Positions 11,234 through 21,012 are shown, numbered from the stretch's first letter. The stretch is 64,000 nt of DNA from Rebecca billardiae RCC1528 (GCA_965240325.2 OZ251229.1:1116001-1180000), one strand, 5' to 3'. Made by a program: numbers and translations. Notes: generated by a model not told the origin, from the letters alone.

Positions 11234-12349
11234 TCACAGAATGAGCGTCTGCGCTGTCCAGCCGACGAAGGAGGGGTGGCGCTCAATGAGAAGACGGTGG
11301 TCCATGTGATGGAGAACGCGCAGGTAGTTGGGCGGTAGGAAGAACTGGCCAGTGAGCGCAGTGTACGCGCGCTCGAGTGGCCCATGCAGACTGCTCGGAA
11401 TCTCGAGCGCGACGCTCTCGCACAGGCTGGACACAGGGGGCACCACAAGGCGGAGATCATCCGCGCCTGACACCGACTCGAGACCCTGAAGTTCTGTCAG
11501 CACATCCATCGTCCACGTGGCCACCGGAGACATGCCGATCATCTGTTTGCCAGACTTGGAATGCTGCGTGCGCCGCCCCACATTCCACTTGGCCTGCGCG
11601 CGCGCGAGGCTTGGCGGCAGCTGCCGGACGAGCACGTCCACGAGCGGGGGCGTTCGATGGTGCTGCAGCTCATCCACCAGACCCAGAAGCTCGTGCACGT
11701 CGCTTGCCGAGAGCTCACGCCCTGCGCCCCAGCGGGCATGCGCGCTGCGCATGGCTTCAGACCAGTGAGTCGCTGCAGAGGCGGCCACCCACTCCTGAGC
11801 CGAGTAGCCAATGTCCGCGTTGAACGGATCCCTGGCAAACGACTGGAACACCTTGGCTCGCTCCTCGGCAAACTGAAGAACGAACGAGTGGCCGACTTGA
11901 TCCAGGTGAAAGCAGACCATTCCACGGCGCCCTTTGCGCACCTTGGCACCGATGCTGCCGATGTCAATGCGTGTCTTCGGCACATCCTGCTTGCCTGCGG
12001 CGCGCGCGGCGCACGAGAAGACGAGGTTCGCCAGCCCCACGCAGTCCAAGTGCGCCGCACGGGAGGCGAGTACACCGCCACTCCGCAGCTCTTCGGCGAT
12101 GTCAGTGTCGCCGACCCTCCAGTTCACGGCCAGGCTGTCCTTGGTGATCACGTCCACGTTGGCGATCGAGACGGCCTTGTGCGCGCCATCCACGAGGCGT
12201 ACCTTCACGCGACTTCGCTGCTCGAGGTCAGCGCCTTCTTCGGCGCTCTCCGGCTGCACGACGCGCCCCTCCGTGCCATTCAGACTCGTTTGCATCCGTA
12301 GGCCAGTGAGCCGCACAACGTCGCCGACGCGCGGTCGTCGGCTGTCCAT
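11234..12349 (-). CDS. Hypothetical protein, SH3-like motif plus possible papain-like fold
   Basis: This 371-residue protein starts at an ATG and is uninterrupted. Residues 12-67 match the algal SH3/KOW-like pattern (SLNGTEGRVVQ ... VKVRLVDGAHKAV ... NVDVI). Further on, DCVGLANLVFSC (Cys103), GHSFVLQF (His154) and VFQSFA followed by YSAQEW have the order expected of a papain-like Cys-His fold in which the His strand is followed by a Phe-Gln-Ser segment. That reading is inference from motif order alone; no family assignment is certain. The C-terminal 150 residues show no recognised motif. No signal peptide or membrane segment is seen. It is head to head with the sulfotransferase, 228 bp between ATGs. 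Confidence 0.7.
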   Translation of the reverse strand: MDSRRPRVGDVVRLTGLRMQTSLNGTEGRVVQPESAEEGADLEQRSRVKVRLVDGAHKAVSIANVDVITKDSLAVNWRVGDTDIAEELRSGGVLASRAAHLDCVGLANLVFSCAARAAGKQDVPKTRIDIGSIGAKVRKGRRGMVCFHLDQVGHSFVLQFAEERAKVFQSFARDPFNADIGYSAQEWVAASAATHWSEAMRSAHARWGAGRELSASDVHELLGLVDELQHHRTPPLVDVLVRQLPPSLARAQAKWNVGRRTQHSKSGKQMIGMSPVATWTMDVLTELQGLESVSGADDLRLVVPPVSSLCESVALEIPSSLHGPLERAYTALTGQFFLPPNYLRVLHHMDHRLLIERHPSFVGWTAQTLIL

Positions 12350-12577
12350 CGTCGCTGGCGCGCTAAGCGATCGTCGTGGCCCGCGTGGCGTCGTCCGATG
12401 AGGCGATGAAGAGATGCGTGTTCAACACGCCGGTAGGCCGGTTGCCGCTTCCGGGGGGGGGCTAACGGGCTTCGACCGAGCTCGCCCGGCACCGGACTTC
12501 TGACGAAATCGGCGTGTCTTGCTCAGGGCGTGGCCGACGACGCCATTGTCACCCGCCGATCGCCTTCGGCGCGGCGC
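12350..12577. promoter_or_regulatory. Divergent promoter region, hypothetical / sulfotransferase
   Basis: 228 bp between two diverging ATG codons. It includes a run of eight G at about 12450. No core promoter element was recognised. Confidence 0.4.
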
Positions 12578-13858
12578 ATGACGTCGTCAAGGCGTCATGG
12601 GCCCGGGGCGGCCATGCCGGCGCAGTGGCGAGTCGCCGTGCTCGTCGCCGGCGCCGCTCTGCTCGCTCCAAGCCCGCTGGGGGCGCAGCCCATCGCACCA
12701 TCCTTCGCTGCGCCGGCCCGCGCGGCAAACGCCAGCGCGCCGGCGTGCCGCGTCGTTGCCTTCCTGCACGTGCCCAAGTGCGCGGGCAGCAGCGTGCGCT
12801 ACATGTTCAAGCGGGGCTCGCCGGGGACGTGGCGCTGCCCGAACATCTGCACGCAGCTGAGCAGCGTGTGCAAGGCGTGGGGCTGCGACAAGACCGAGCC
12901 GCTGCCCGAGTCGCACGTGCAGCGGTGGCGGAAGCGAGGCCTCCCGCCGCTCGACGCGCGCACCGAGCCGCTCTGGTTCTTCGAGCGGCACTGCGGGCCG
13001 AACCTCGAGCGCTTCGCGCGTTGGCTGCCCAAGCTGCGCCGGCACGCCGAGTCGCGCGGCTGCCGCTTCGCCGCGCTCACCCTCCTCCGAGATCCGATCT
13101 CGATGCTTCTCTCGGACTTCTCCTTCTTCGGCGACTACTCGGACCGGGCCAACCTCAGCCTGAGCCAGTGGGCGCGCTCGCACCCGGAGCTGCTGCTGCT
13201 CGACGAGGACCAGCACCTGGACACGCAGCGGGTGGTGCCCGCGCTCGAGCGCGCGCGGCAGGGCAAGTACGCCCCCTCCGTCCCCGAGCCCGCCGTGCGC
13301 CACCTCGAGGCGCTGCGGCGCGCGTACGCGGACGCGCAGCTCGCGTTCGTGCGGCACATGCCGACGCTCACGGCGGAGCTGCGCGCGGAGGGCGGCGCGC
13401 GCAGGGCGGCGTGGATGGCGCGCAGCGCGCGGCTGCAGCAGGCCTCGCTCGCGGCGCGCGCGCGCTGGCTGCAGGCGCTCCGCGCGGCGGGCGTGCTCAG
13501 CTGCGAGCGCCTCCTCGCCGCCGTCGAGCCGCTCCTGTCCCTCTTCGACGTCGTGGGCGTGGTCGATCGGTTCGCAGAGTCGATGCTGCTCACGACCGAG
13601 GCGCTCGGCATGCGCGGGGTGCCCACGCTGCGCTTCAGTAACAGCAGGCGGAGGGCGGGCGACGCGGCGGGGCGCGCGCGGCCGAACGCCGTCGAGCTCG
13701 ACGAGATGCTGCCCGGCCTGCGCGCGCTCAACAACTGCTCGATACAGCTCGTCGATCGCGCGCGTGCGCGGCTGGATGCGCGCGTGGCGCGGCGCGGAGA
13801 CGCCTTCCACGCTCGACTCGCGCGCGCGCGCGAAAAGATGCGCCCACCGGATCGCTGA
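12578..13858 (+). CDS. Golgi-type carbohydrate sulfotransferase (P-loop, PAPS-dependent)
   Basis: Predicted to transfer sulfate from PAPS to a glycan in the secretory pathway. The 5'-phosphosulfate loop HVPKCAGSSVRYMF lies at about residue 62 and the 3'-phosphate-binding segment LLRDPISMLLSDF at about 168, as in the sulfotransferase-2/heparan 2-O-type family. There are six or more cysteines in the segment between them (RCPNICTQLSSVCKAWGC), probably disulfide-bonded. The first ATG (12578) gives 426 residues. A second in-frame ATG at 12614 begins MPAQWRVAVLVAGAALLAP, a clean signal peptide or signal anchor, so either start works. The C-terminal half is an Arg/Ala-rich helical region. Acceptor unknown. 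Confidence 0.85.
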   Translation: MTSSRRHGPGAAMPAQWRVAVLVAGAALLAPSPLGAQPIAPSFAAPARAANASAPACRVVAFLHVPKCAGSSVRYMFKRGSPGTWRCPNICTQLSSVCKAWGCDKTEPLPESHVQRWRKRGLPPLDARTEPLWFFERHCGPNLERFARWLPKLRRHAESRGCRFAALTLLRDPISMLLSDFSFFGDYSDRANLSLSQWARSHPELLLLDEDQHLDTQRVVPALERARQGKYAPSVPEPAVRHLEALRRAYADAQLAFVRHMPTLTAELRAEGGARRAAWMARSARLQQASLAARARWLQALRAAGVLSCERLLAAVEPLLSLFDVVGVVDRFAESMLLTTEALGMRGVPTLRFSNSRRRAGDAAGRARPNAVELDEMLPGLRALNNCSIQLVDRARARLDARVARRGDAFHARLARAREKMRPPDR

Positions 13859-14107
13859 GGCGCGCAGCGACTGATGAGCGGTGCTATAGGGCTGCGCTGG
13901 CTGCCGGATGATGACTAGAGTCTAGACGAGTACGACGAGGACGGCGCCGCTGATCAGCCTGATCACGCGCTGTGCATAGTCAGTGATGAATGTCGATTAG
14001 CAGTAGTGCTGCTGATTGGTAACGATACATCATATATATTGTTTGGTGCCGCGTAGCTCTACGACTATATACTGTCTACTACTTACTAGCTGTCTCTAGG
14101 TACTCAC

Positions 14108-15712
14108 TCAGTCAACGGCCGCGTCGCGCGCGAGCCTGAAGCCGGCGTGCTGGTAGAAGTGCGGCCTGAAGAAGTTGCGCGCGCGCACGCACGCGTACGC
14201 CCCGCTCGACGCGAAGCTGCCCCCGGCGACGACAAAGTGCGCGCCGTCGAACGCGGGCGCCGAGAAGTCCGGGTAGAGGGGATGCGGGCAGAAGCCGTCG
14301 AGCGGCGCGACCGCGTCCGCGCACAGCTCCCACACGTTGCCCATCAGGTCGTGGTGCCCGCTCGGCGAGGGCGGCATGGCGTGCACCGGGCTCTCGGTGC
14401 CCCAGCGCAGGCCGATGTTCGCGCCGTCGGCGGTAGCCGCGGCGGGCGCTGCGTCGACGGCGAGCGTGCGCAGCAGCGTGTGCTCCGCCTCGCGCAGCGG
14501 CCGGTACGGCGCGCGCGCGCACCCCTCCGCCTGCGTGCGCCACGCGCAGTACGCGAGCGCCTCGTGCAGGTTCACCACCGCCGGCCAGTCCCACGGCATG
14601 GGGTGCACGCTGAAGGTCGAGCGGAGGAAGCGCGGCGCGTCGGCGGGCGCGCCCTCCGGCGCGCGCTCCCAGAACCGCGGCTCCGTCGCGCCGCAGCCGC
14701 GCCGCCACGCCCAGCCCTCGTCCGACCACAGCTCCCGCCGGCCGTACCCGCCTGCGGCCACAAACTGACGAAACGCGCCGTTGCTCACGAGCGTCGACGC
14801 GGCCTCGAACGGCGGGACGCGCACGCGGCGCGAGCCGAACTCGAGGTCCCAGCCGTACGCGCGCCCCGCGCCCGCGCCCGTCGCGGGGCCGCGGCCGAGC
14901 TGCACCTCGCCGCCCCCGTGCGGCACGAGGGCAGAGGCGGGGGGGTACTCGCGCCCGGCGGCAGGCGCGCCGACGCCCGTGGCGCGCGCGGCCGACGGGT
15001 GGTCGGCCGGCCAGCGTGCGGGCCTCTGCAGGCTCGCGAGGTCCATCTCGCGGAAGAGGACCGACGAGGTCTCGATGTGCACGCGCTGGTGCTCCACGCC
15101 CATGAGCAACGCCCACAGCGGGTGCTCCGCCGTCACGCGCGCGGGCCCGGCGCCGCCGCCGAGCTCGGGCTGTCGTTCCGCCGCCTCCCACACGCGCGCG
15201 CGCACGCGCTGCCGGAACGCGCGCACGTCGGCGATCGCGGGCCACTCGCGCTCGTTCAGGCTCATGTCATCCGCTGGCATCTCGTCCACGCCGACCTCGA
15301 AGAGCTGCTCAAAGTGCGGCTGCTCGCGCTCGTCCTCGCCCAGCAGGCCTGCTGCCACGAGCTTGTTCACGTAGAACGCGGCGGCGTGGCCGTAGTAGAA
15401 GACCTGGGGGCGGCGCAGGTTGTGCCATGGCGGCTCGAGGAACGCCTCCTCGCCGTTGAGCCCGCTGAACAGGGCGTCGTCCAGCCGCCAGGCGTCGTCG
15501 ATGTACGCGCGCACGCGCTCGCGCGTCAATCCGTGCGCGTCGAGGGCTGCCATGGCGGGCGTCGTGGCCGGCAGCGGCGGGGCCGTGAGCCACGACGCGT
15601 CGTCGCGCTGGCCGGAGAGCCACGCCTCACCGCGCAGGTTGGCTCGCCACGCGGCCCCCGCGCCGGGCGCCGCGCCCGGCATCGTGGCGAGGGCGCGGGC
15701 GAGTCGCGACAT
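14108..15712 (-). CDS. ovoA: OvoA-type 5-histidylcysteine sulfoxide synthase
   Basis: A 534-residue non-haem iron sulfoxide synthase of the OvoA/EgtB family, which joins cysteine to the histidine imidazole using O2. The N-terminal DinB-like domain carries GHAAAFYVNKL and FEVGVDEM, which are typical of OvoA rather than EgtB. The iron ligands HxxxHxE appear as HQRVHIE near residue 215. A formylglycine-generating-enzyme-like domain follows (about 260-534; GNVWELCAD, GGSFASSGAY, HAGFRL). Bacterial and animal OvoA end in a fused methyltransferase; this protein stops at the end of the FGE-like domain. The N-terminus (MSRLARALATMPGAAPGAGAA) looks like an organellar presequence. It is head to head with an EgtD-type methyltransferase, 264 bp between ATGs. 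Whether the product is ovothiol or ergothioneine cannot be decided here. Confidence 0.88.
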   Translation of the reverse strand: MSRLARALATMPGAAPGAGAAWRANLRGEAWLSGQRDDASWLTAPPLPATTPAMAALDAHGLTRERVRAYIDDAWRLDDALFSGLNGEEAFLEPPWHNLRRPQVFYYGHAAAFYVNKLVAAGLLGEDEREQPHFEQLFEVGVDEMPADDMSLNEREWPAIADVRAFRQRVRARVWEAAERQPELGGGAGPARVTAEHPLWALLMGVEHQRVHIETSSVLFREMDLASLQRPARWPADHPSAARATGVGAPAAGREYPPASALVPHGGGEVQLGRGPATGAGAGRAYGWDLEFGSRRVRVPPFEAASTLVSNGAFRQFVAAGGYGRRELWSDEGWAWRRGCGATEPRFWERAPEGAPADAPRFLRSTFSVHPMPWDWPAVVNLHEALAYCAWRTQAEGCARAPYRPLREAEHTLLRTLAVDAAPAAATADGANIGLRWGTESPVHAMPPSPSGHHDLMGNVWELCADAVAPLDGFCPHPLYPDFSAPAFDGAHFVVAGGSFASSGAYACVRARNFFRPHFYQHAGFRLARDAAVD

Positions 15713-15976
15713 GGCCGGGTTCCCGAGGCCTCACCGAGGAGACACCCGTTCGAGGGGAGCCACCGGACTGAGCGGATTTTCGCTGCTGGTTCGGCGGCGA
15801 ATAAACTCGCGATGACGAGTCGTGCCTATTCAGAATCAAGTATTCATCCGTCCGGTACGGTAGTTGCACGGATCTATCCGGCGCGACGTGAATACGGTAC
15901 GTGATGACGAGAATCCTCGACGTTGGCCGTCAGCCGGCGTCGCCCAGGCCGCGTCGACCGGCAGGTGGTAGGCCAA
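15713..15976. promoter_or_regulatory. Divergent promoter region, ovoA-like / egtD-like
   Basis: 264 bp between the two diverging ATGs, visibly less GC-rich than its flanks. Both genes would be transcribed from here, consistent with co-regulation of one thiol pathway (inference). Confidence 0.55.
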
Positions 15977-17110
15977 ATGGCGCGAGCACTGTCAGTCCTT
16001 CGGCGAGCCAGAGCCGGCGGGTTCGGCGCACCGCTCGCGCGAGCGCTGCGCACCACTCCGAAGACTCGATCGGAAGCGCTCGCCCCCGAGCCGCTGGGCG
16101 ACGACCCCGAGGCTGACGAGCGCGCCGACATCCTCGCGGCGCTGAGCGCACCGACGCCGTCCATCAGCTGCGTGTACCTGTACGACGCGCACGGCTCCGC
16201 GCTGTTCGAGCAGATCTGCGCGACCGAGGAGTACTACCTCACGCGCACCGAGGACGCGCTGCTCAAGGCCATCACCCCCGAGCTCATCCGCTTTGCCGAC
16301 GAGCCACGCGACGCCACGTCGCTGAGCGGCACATGCATGGTCGAGTGCTCGGCGGGCAACGGGCAGAAGGTGGCGCCGGTGGTGCTCGCGTCCTCCGCGA
16401 TCAGGCCGACGACGTACGTCCCGATGGACGTCTCCGCCTCCGCCCTCGACGCCAACGCCGCGCGCCTCGCGCCCCACATCGGCGCGCGCGCCCTGCAGTT
16501 TGAGCCGCTGGTCGGCACGAACGAGGATGGGCTGCGGACCGCGGCGCAACTGGACGGGCGCAAGTGCTACATGCTGCTCGGCTCGAGCCTGGGCAACGCA
16601 ACCGAGCCGCACGAGGAGCTCCGGATGGTCGCGGAGCACATGCGCCCCGCGGACCGCCTCGTCGTCGGCATCGACACGCCGCCGAGCGCGCCCGGCTCTG
16701 GCGGCAAGACGGAGGCGGCCGTGGTCGCCGCGTACAATGACGCGGCGGGGATCACCTCGGCGTTCACGCTGAACGCGCTGACGCACCTCAACCGGATCGC
16801 CGGCACCGACTTCGACCTCGCCGACTTCCGCCACGTCTCCGAGTGGTGCCCGGAGCGCAGCGCGATCCTAGCCTACGTCGAGGCCGCGCGCGACGTGACG
16901 GTGCACGCGCGGCCGAGCGCAGACGCGGCCGCGACGAGGGTGCTCTCGCTGCGGGCGGGCGAGCGGATCTTCATGGAGCAGTCGGCCAAGTTCGGGCTGG
17001 AGCACATGCGCCAGATCGGTGGGCGCGCGGGCCTGCGCCCCGTGCGCCACTGGCTGAGCGAGCGCGACTACTACCTCATCATCGAGTACGCGCTCGCAGG
17101 CTCCAGCTGA
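15977..17110 (+). CDS. egtD: EgtD-type histidine N-alpha-methyltransferase
   Basis: A 377-residue SAM-dependent methyltransferase of the EgtD (DUF2260) family, which trimethylates the histidine amino group to make hercynine. Signature segments are YDAHGSALFEQIC followed by EEYYLTRTE (about residues 60-85), the SAM-binding VECSAGNGQK, GSSLGNATEPHE, and the C-terminal FMEQSAKFGLE. The last corresponds to the region where EgtD selects histidine through a Glu-x-Ser (FMEQSAKF, E and S conserved). The start is the first ATG (15977); residues 1-35 (MARALSVLRRARAGGFG) look like a mitochondrial presequence. Family length is about 320, so the extra length is N-terminal. It shares a promoter region with the sulfoxide synthase gene. 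Confidence 0.9.
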   Translation: MARALSVLRRARAGGFGAPLARALRTTPKTRSEALAPEPLGDDPEADERADILAALSAPTPSISCVYLYDAHGSALFEQICATEEYYLTRTEDALLKAITPELIRFADEPRDATSLSGTCMVECSAGNGQKVAPVVLASSAIRPTTYVPMDVSASALDANAARLAPHIGARALQFEPLVGTNEDGLRTAAQLDGRKCYMLLGSSLGNATEPHEELRMVAEHMRPADRLVVGIDTPPSAPGSGGKTEAAVVAAYNDAAGITSAFTLNALTHLNRIAGTDFDLADFRHVSEWCPERSAILAYVEAARDVTVHARPSADAAATRVLSLRAGERIFMEQSAKFGLEHMRQIGGRAGLRPVRHWLSERDYYLIIEYALAGSS

Positions 17111-17573
17111 GCACTGAAGGCGGACCGCGTCGGGGGGGGCGGGGAGCAGGGCTGCGGCGGGGCTCAGCGCGACCCAGCGACCGGGCCGCCCCGCCGTCCC
17201 CGACCCCTCTCGGGGCGGAGGGTGCGACTCAGGCAGGGTGCTTCCAGCGTCGTGCGGGTTGGGGACTCGCGCGTGTACATGATGCTTGTGAGTGGTCGAG
17301 CGCGCGGATCGATTCCGATCATCGTCTTTTCTCCGGGGCGACTGTTCATCATGCAAGGAGGCCATCACTCACAATGGCCAATGTGAGGCGGCTGACGGGA
17401 CAGCCGGCGTGTGAAGCACGACCCGCCGGCCGCTGTTCACACTGGTACTTCTAGTTCGAGTTCTAAATCTAGTCAGTCAGTCTGTCAGACAAGCCGCCCG
17501 GGCCGGGCCGGGGGGGGGCGCCCGGACCGGGGAGGCCTGGCCCGGACTTTCCCAGGCTGCGCTTTTCATCAGC
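17111..17573. other. Intergenic, no gene seen
   Basis: 463 bp with a seven-G run near 17133 and a nine-G run near 17511. It contains the 3' flank of egtD and the 5' flank of the phosphatase-like gene. Confidence 0.5.
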
Positions 17574-18486
17574 ATGGCTGCCCAGCCTGGCCCTGCGCGC
17601 ATTCCGCCGCTGAACTTTGCGCTGGTCTCGCCCGGTGTGTACCGCTCGGGCTTCCCCACGCAGCGCAACATCGAATTTCTTCGGCATCTTGGCCTGCGCA
17701 CAGTCGTCCGCCTGAGCAAGGAGAAGTACTCCCCGGATGTTCTCGCCTTTTTTGAGGCGTCTGGCACCCTGGTGGTCGATTGCGCGACCAAGGGAAACCT
17801 TGTGCGTGCGCATGCGCATCTATCTGCTCACCGCACGCGCCCTTTGCACGAGCCTCACCGACGCGCGCATACATCCACCGCGTGCCCGTGCGCGGCAGGA
17901 GCCCTTCACGCTCATCAAGCCGAAGGTGCTGAGGCGCGTGCTCACGGCGATGTGCATCCCGGACTTCCACCCGGTGCTGGTGCATTGCATCAACGGGCAG
18001 CAGACGACGGGGTGCGTGGTGGGATGCCTCCGCAAGGCGCAGGGATGGGCGCTCTCTGCCGTCTTCGAGGAGTACAGGCGGCACATCTCCGGCTCCAAGG
18101 TGCGCGCGCTTGACCTGCAGGTGATTGAGCTGTGCGACGAGCAGCCGGACGCGGAGCTGCTGGCGGCGGATGCGCTGGACGGCGGGGGGAAGGAGGCGCG
18201 CAAGAAGGCCAAGGGGGCAGCGGGTGGCGGCAAAACTGGCGCCGGCGGAGACGGAGACCCCGAGGCGCCCGCGGCAGACCGTCCCCGCGAACAGATGAGC
18301 GCGCCAGCAGTAGCCCAAGCTGGCGGCGAAGAGCGCGCTGCGCCTGTCGCCGTGCCTGCGGCTAGCCTGCCGGCCAGTCCGATCAAGACTGGCAGCCCGA
18401 CGCTCGGCCAGCCCTTGCTCTCATCGGCGGCAACGTCGCCGCTCAGCGTGACCAGATCACGGTCGATGCCGGCGCCGGACAATTAA
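17574..18486 (+). CDS. PFA-DSP (Siw14-like) phosphatase homologue with degenerate active site
   Basis: Two exons (17574-17801 and 17899-18486; intron GTGCGT...CAG, 97 nt) give 271 residues. The plant/fungal atypical dual-specificity phosphatase signature is clear: FALVSPGVYRSGFPTQRN, then FLRHLGLRTVVRL, EPFT, HPVLVHC and TGCVVGCLRKAQGW. Active members dephosphorylate inositol pyrophosphates or phosphotyrosine through a C-x5-R loop. Here the loop reads HCINGQQTTG: Cys106 is present but the position five residues on is Thr112 instead of Arg. The Lys/His/Arg usually seen inside the loop are also missing. The C-terminal 95 residues are Ala/Gly/Lys-rich and end with several Ser-Pro and Arg-x-Arg-Ser sites. 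The fold is probably intact but catalysis is doubtful. Confidence 0.85.
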
Positions 18487-19499
18487 GTAATAAGTAGTCG
18501 CGCAGTATGCGCATTATATTATTATATAATAGGAGTCGACCGAAGTCGGACGCCAGTCCGGTGTCCGTGACGACTCACAGTCGGAGTCAGTGACAGTAGT
18601 CACATGCTGGTCGTGCCTTGTGCCCGTGGCCGACCGCTGTGAGGCTGACTTCGCTGCGGCCCGTGAGCCAACCTGAGAGTGACTACACTCGGCGGACTTC
18701 GCCTTCCGCGCCGCTTCTCGGACACAGTCACATAGCACTCCCGCGCCTCAAGTTGAAGAGTGCCGCCGCCGTGGCTCGGCCTCGGTGGCCCGCGGCCTGT
18801 GGGTCCGGATAGTGGAATAGCGACCGAGCGCCCAACACTCAACAGGCAACACCGCAGGCTGCGCAGGTGATTCGGAGTGAGCAAGCGGGCGGGCGGCGCG
18901 GGCGTCGCGTGCGAACTACGTGCAGGTGCGCTCGGCGAGAGCCTTCCCAGCGGCAGGGTGGGGCTGACCGCCACCCACGCTCTCCGTCGGCCCAGGGTCG
19001 CCGGGCCGCCGCGGCGCGTCAAGTCGCCGATGGTCGGGCAGTACGGCGCGGCGCCACTGCTCAAGCCAACACGCGCAGCCCAGCCGGGTAGGGGGGGGGA
19101 GCGTAGCACGCAACGCTTCGCACTCGCAGTGCGGAATGGGGCTGACCGCCAACCACGCTCTCCCTCAGGCTCAGACCCGCGCCTGCGCGGGTGGCGCCGC
19201 CGACTTACTGGCACCTGCCACTCGAAGTCCTGACACGCGCACGGGCCGAGGGCGCAGGCGGCAGGACGCGCCTTGCCCGACGGAGCCCGCGCCACGGCCG
19301 CAGCTGACTGGCTGACTGCGTGAGCAAGCGGGAGGCGGGTCCGGAGGCACGTGCAGGCGTGCTCGGGGAGAGCGTGGGCGGCTCGCGCCCGTCCACCGGT
19401 AGTTGTCGATAACGACTATATATATTGCGGACGTGCCCGCCTTTTCGGCTTTTCGGCACGAATAATAATCAATGATCGATGTCTAAACAAGGAGGTAGC
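18487..19499. other. Intergenic with degenerate internal duplications
   Basis: No supported gene. Segments at about 18877-18950 and 19318-19380 resemble each other (both start GAGCAAGCGGG). About 18951-19005 and 19126-19182 also match (GGGGCTGACCGCCA core), so the block seems built from diverged direct repeats. Confidence 0.5.
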
Positions 19500-19599
19500 A
19501 GGTTTCAAAAATCGAAACTCGGTCTGCACCAGCCCAGAGCCCTTGAAAATCGTCCCCGACCCCGTGGCCCTGCGCGTTCCGCCCTGCACCGCGGGCCAT
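19500..19599 (-). repeat. Dispersed repeat R1, copy D (shortened)
   Basis: About 100 bp matching, in reverse orientation, the R1 repeat copies at 41.7, 42.8 and 44.65 kb. It shares the outer CCGCGGGCCAT end and the inner GAAACTCGGTCT segment, but lacks the middle AGATCTTTGATCAA part. Confidence 0.7.
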
Positions 19600-19689
19600 G
19601 ATTCACCGGCGACACAGACCAGTACGACGATGGATGGGTGGCGGTGGTGATGCGCGCGCGCGCGGTGCATCTTGGCCTGCCTGCGCGAT

Positions 19690-20833
19690 CGAGCGCGTGC
19701 TGGGCCAGATGGGCCTGCCGCGGCCCACCAGCGGTGGAACGCCTCGCGCGAGCGCAAGACGCGCTCGGCGGTACCGTCGCTCGAGCCGCTGCGGCCCTCC
19801 TCCGCCTCCGAGCCCTCGCCGCCCGGCGCGGGGAGCAGCCCGACGCGGCCGAGCGTCGGCAGCGTCGCGGCGGCGCGCACCGGCGTGCGCGCGGGCGGCA
19901 GCGCGTGCGCCGACTCGGGCGTGCCGCGCGCGGCGGGGCGGCGCGGCGGCGGCGAGGCGCCGACAGCGAGCGGCCGGCCGTCCGGCCGCGAGCCGTCGTC
20001 GTACAGCGCGCGCAGCGTGCCGAACGCCGAGCCGTGGTACGAGATCGCCGAGAAGGCCTGCAGCGCCATCTCCTCGGCTCGCGGCGGGCGCACGCCGCTT
20101 CGCCCACGCACGCACGCCGCCACCCGTCCGCGGGCTGAGGCGCCGGCCGCTTGCGCGGCGCGCCGTCGCCCGGCTCGACGCTCCGCACCACCGCCGCGCG
20201 CGCGTGCTCGTCGGGGAGCAGCTTGTCCAGCTCGGGCGCCAGAGCGCGCACGTCCACCCCGACCGCGCGCAGCATGCGCTCGACGGCTGCGCGCACGCGC
20301 GTCGGCTCGAGGCGCTCGATCGTCTTGGACGCGCCGAGGGTGGCGTTGAGCCCACCGCAGTGCTCAGACTGCCGCAGCCAGTGCCGGTTGCGCACGCGCC
20401 CTCGCCCGAGCGCTGCCGCCGCCTCGTCGAAGCTGGGGCGCGCGACGCCGAATGCTGCCTCCGAGCAATGGCGTGCGCCGTCCATGTCACGGCCCACGGT
20501 GCACTTGGACGCGTACGCCGAGGCGAAGCGCTCGAGCGGCTCTCTGTAGAAGACGGCGGCGTGCCACGTCGGGTCGGCCAGCCGCGCCGCGGCGTCCTCC
20601 ACGCCCAGCCCGAAGTAGCGCAGCGTGTTGGTGTTCTGCACGAACCCTGCTTGAGCAGCGCCGGGTCGTGCGGCGTGCTGACCGCGCGGAAGAGCTGCAG
20701 GAAGCTCTGGCTCGCGACCTTGTCGACCTTGCAGAAGAGGATGAGCCGGTACTCCGGCACGAGGATGAAGGAGCTGTACGAAACGAACGCGGCTCAGCGC
20801 CACCGCCGCCGTCGCGTTGCTCGCGCCCGCCAT
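19690..20833 (-). pseudogene. Sulfotransferase-family gene with broken frame
   Basis: Read from ATG 20833 the protein starts MAGASNATAAVALSR. It must then change frame near 20785 to give FVSYSSFILVPEYRLILFCKVDKVASQSFLQLFRA (PAPS loop KVDKVASQSF), and change back near 20645 to give FVQNTNTLRYFGLG and FYREPLERFASAYASKC (3'-phosphate-binding segment). Both PAPS motifs are recognisable, so this is a Golgi-type sulfotransferase unlike the one at 12.6 kb. A further frame (EEMALQAFSAISYHGSAFG) follows near 20090. The two shifts are single-base-like and compensating, so sequencing error is possible. No intron of the length seen elsewhere (97-152 nt) fits. The 3' limit is approximate. Confidence 0.6.
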
Positions 20834-21012
20834 TGTGCGCGCGGCAACATCGCGGCAGGCATACAATTCCGCTCCGACGAAGCTGAGTAGCTGAGCACCC
20901 CTCGAATCTGGATCGCGGTCGGGCGGACGCGTGCACGTGTGCAGTAGCAAGGGTGGTCGCAGTAGCAAGCCCTGTACAGCTCGTCTCCACGCGCGCCCGC
21001 CAGGGTTAGGCT

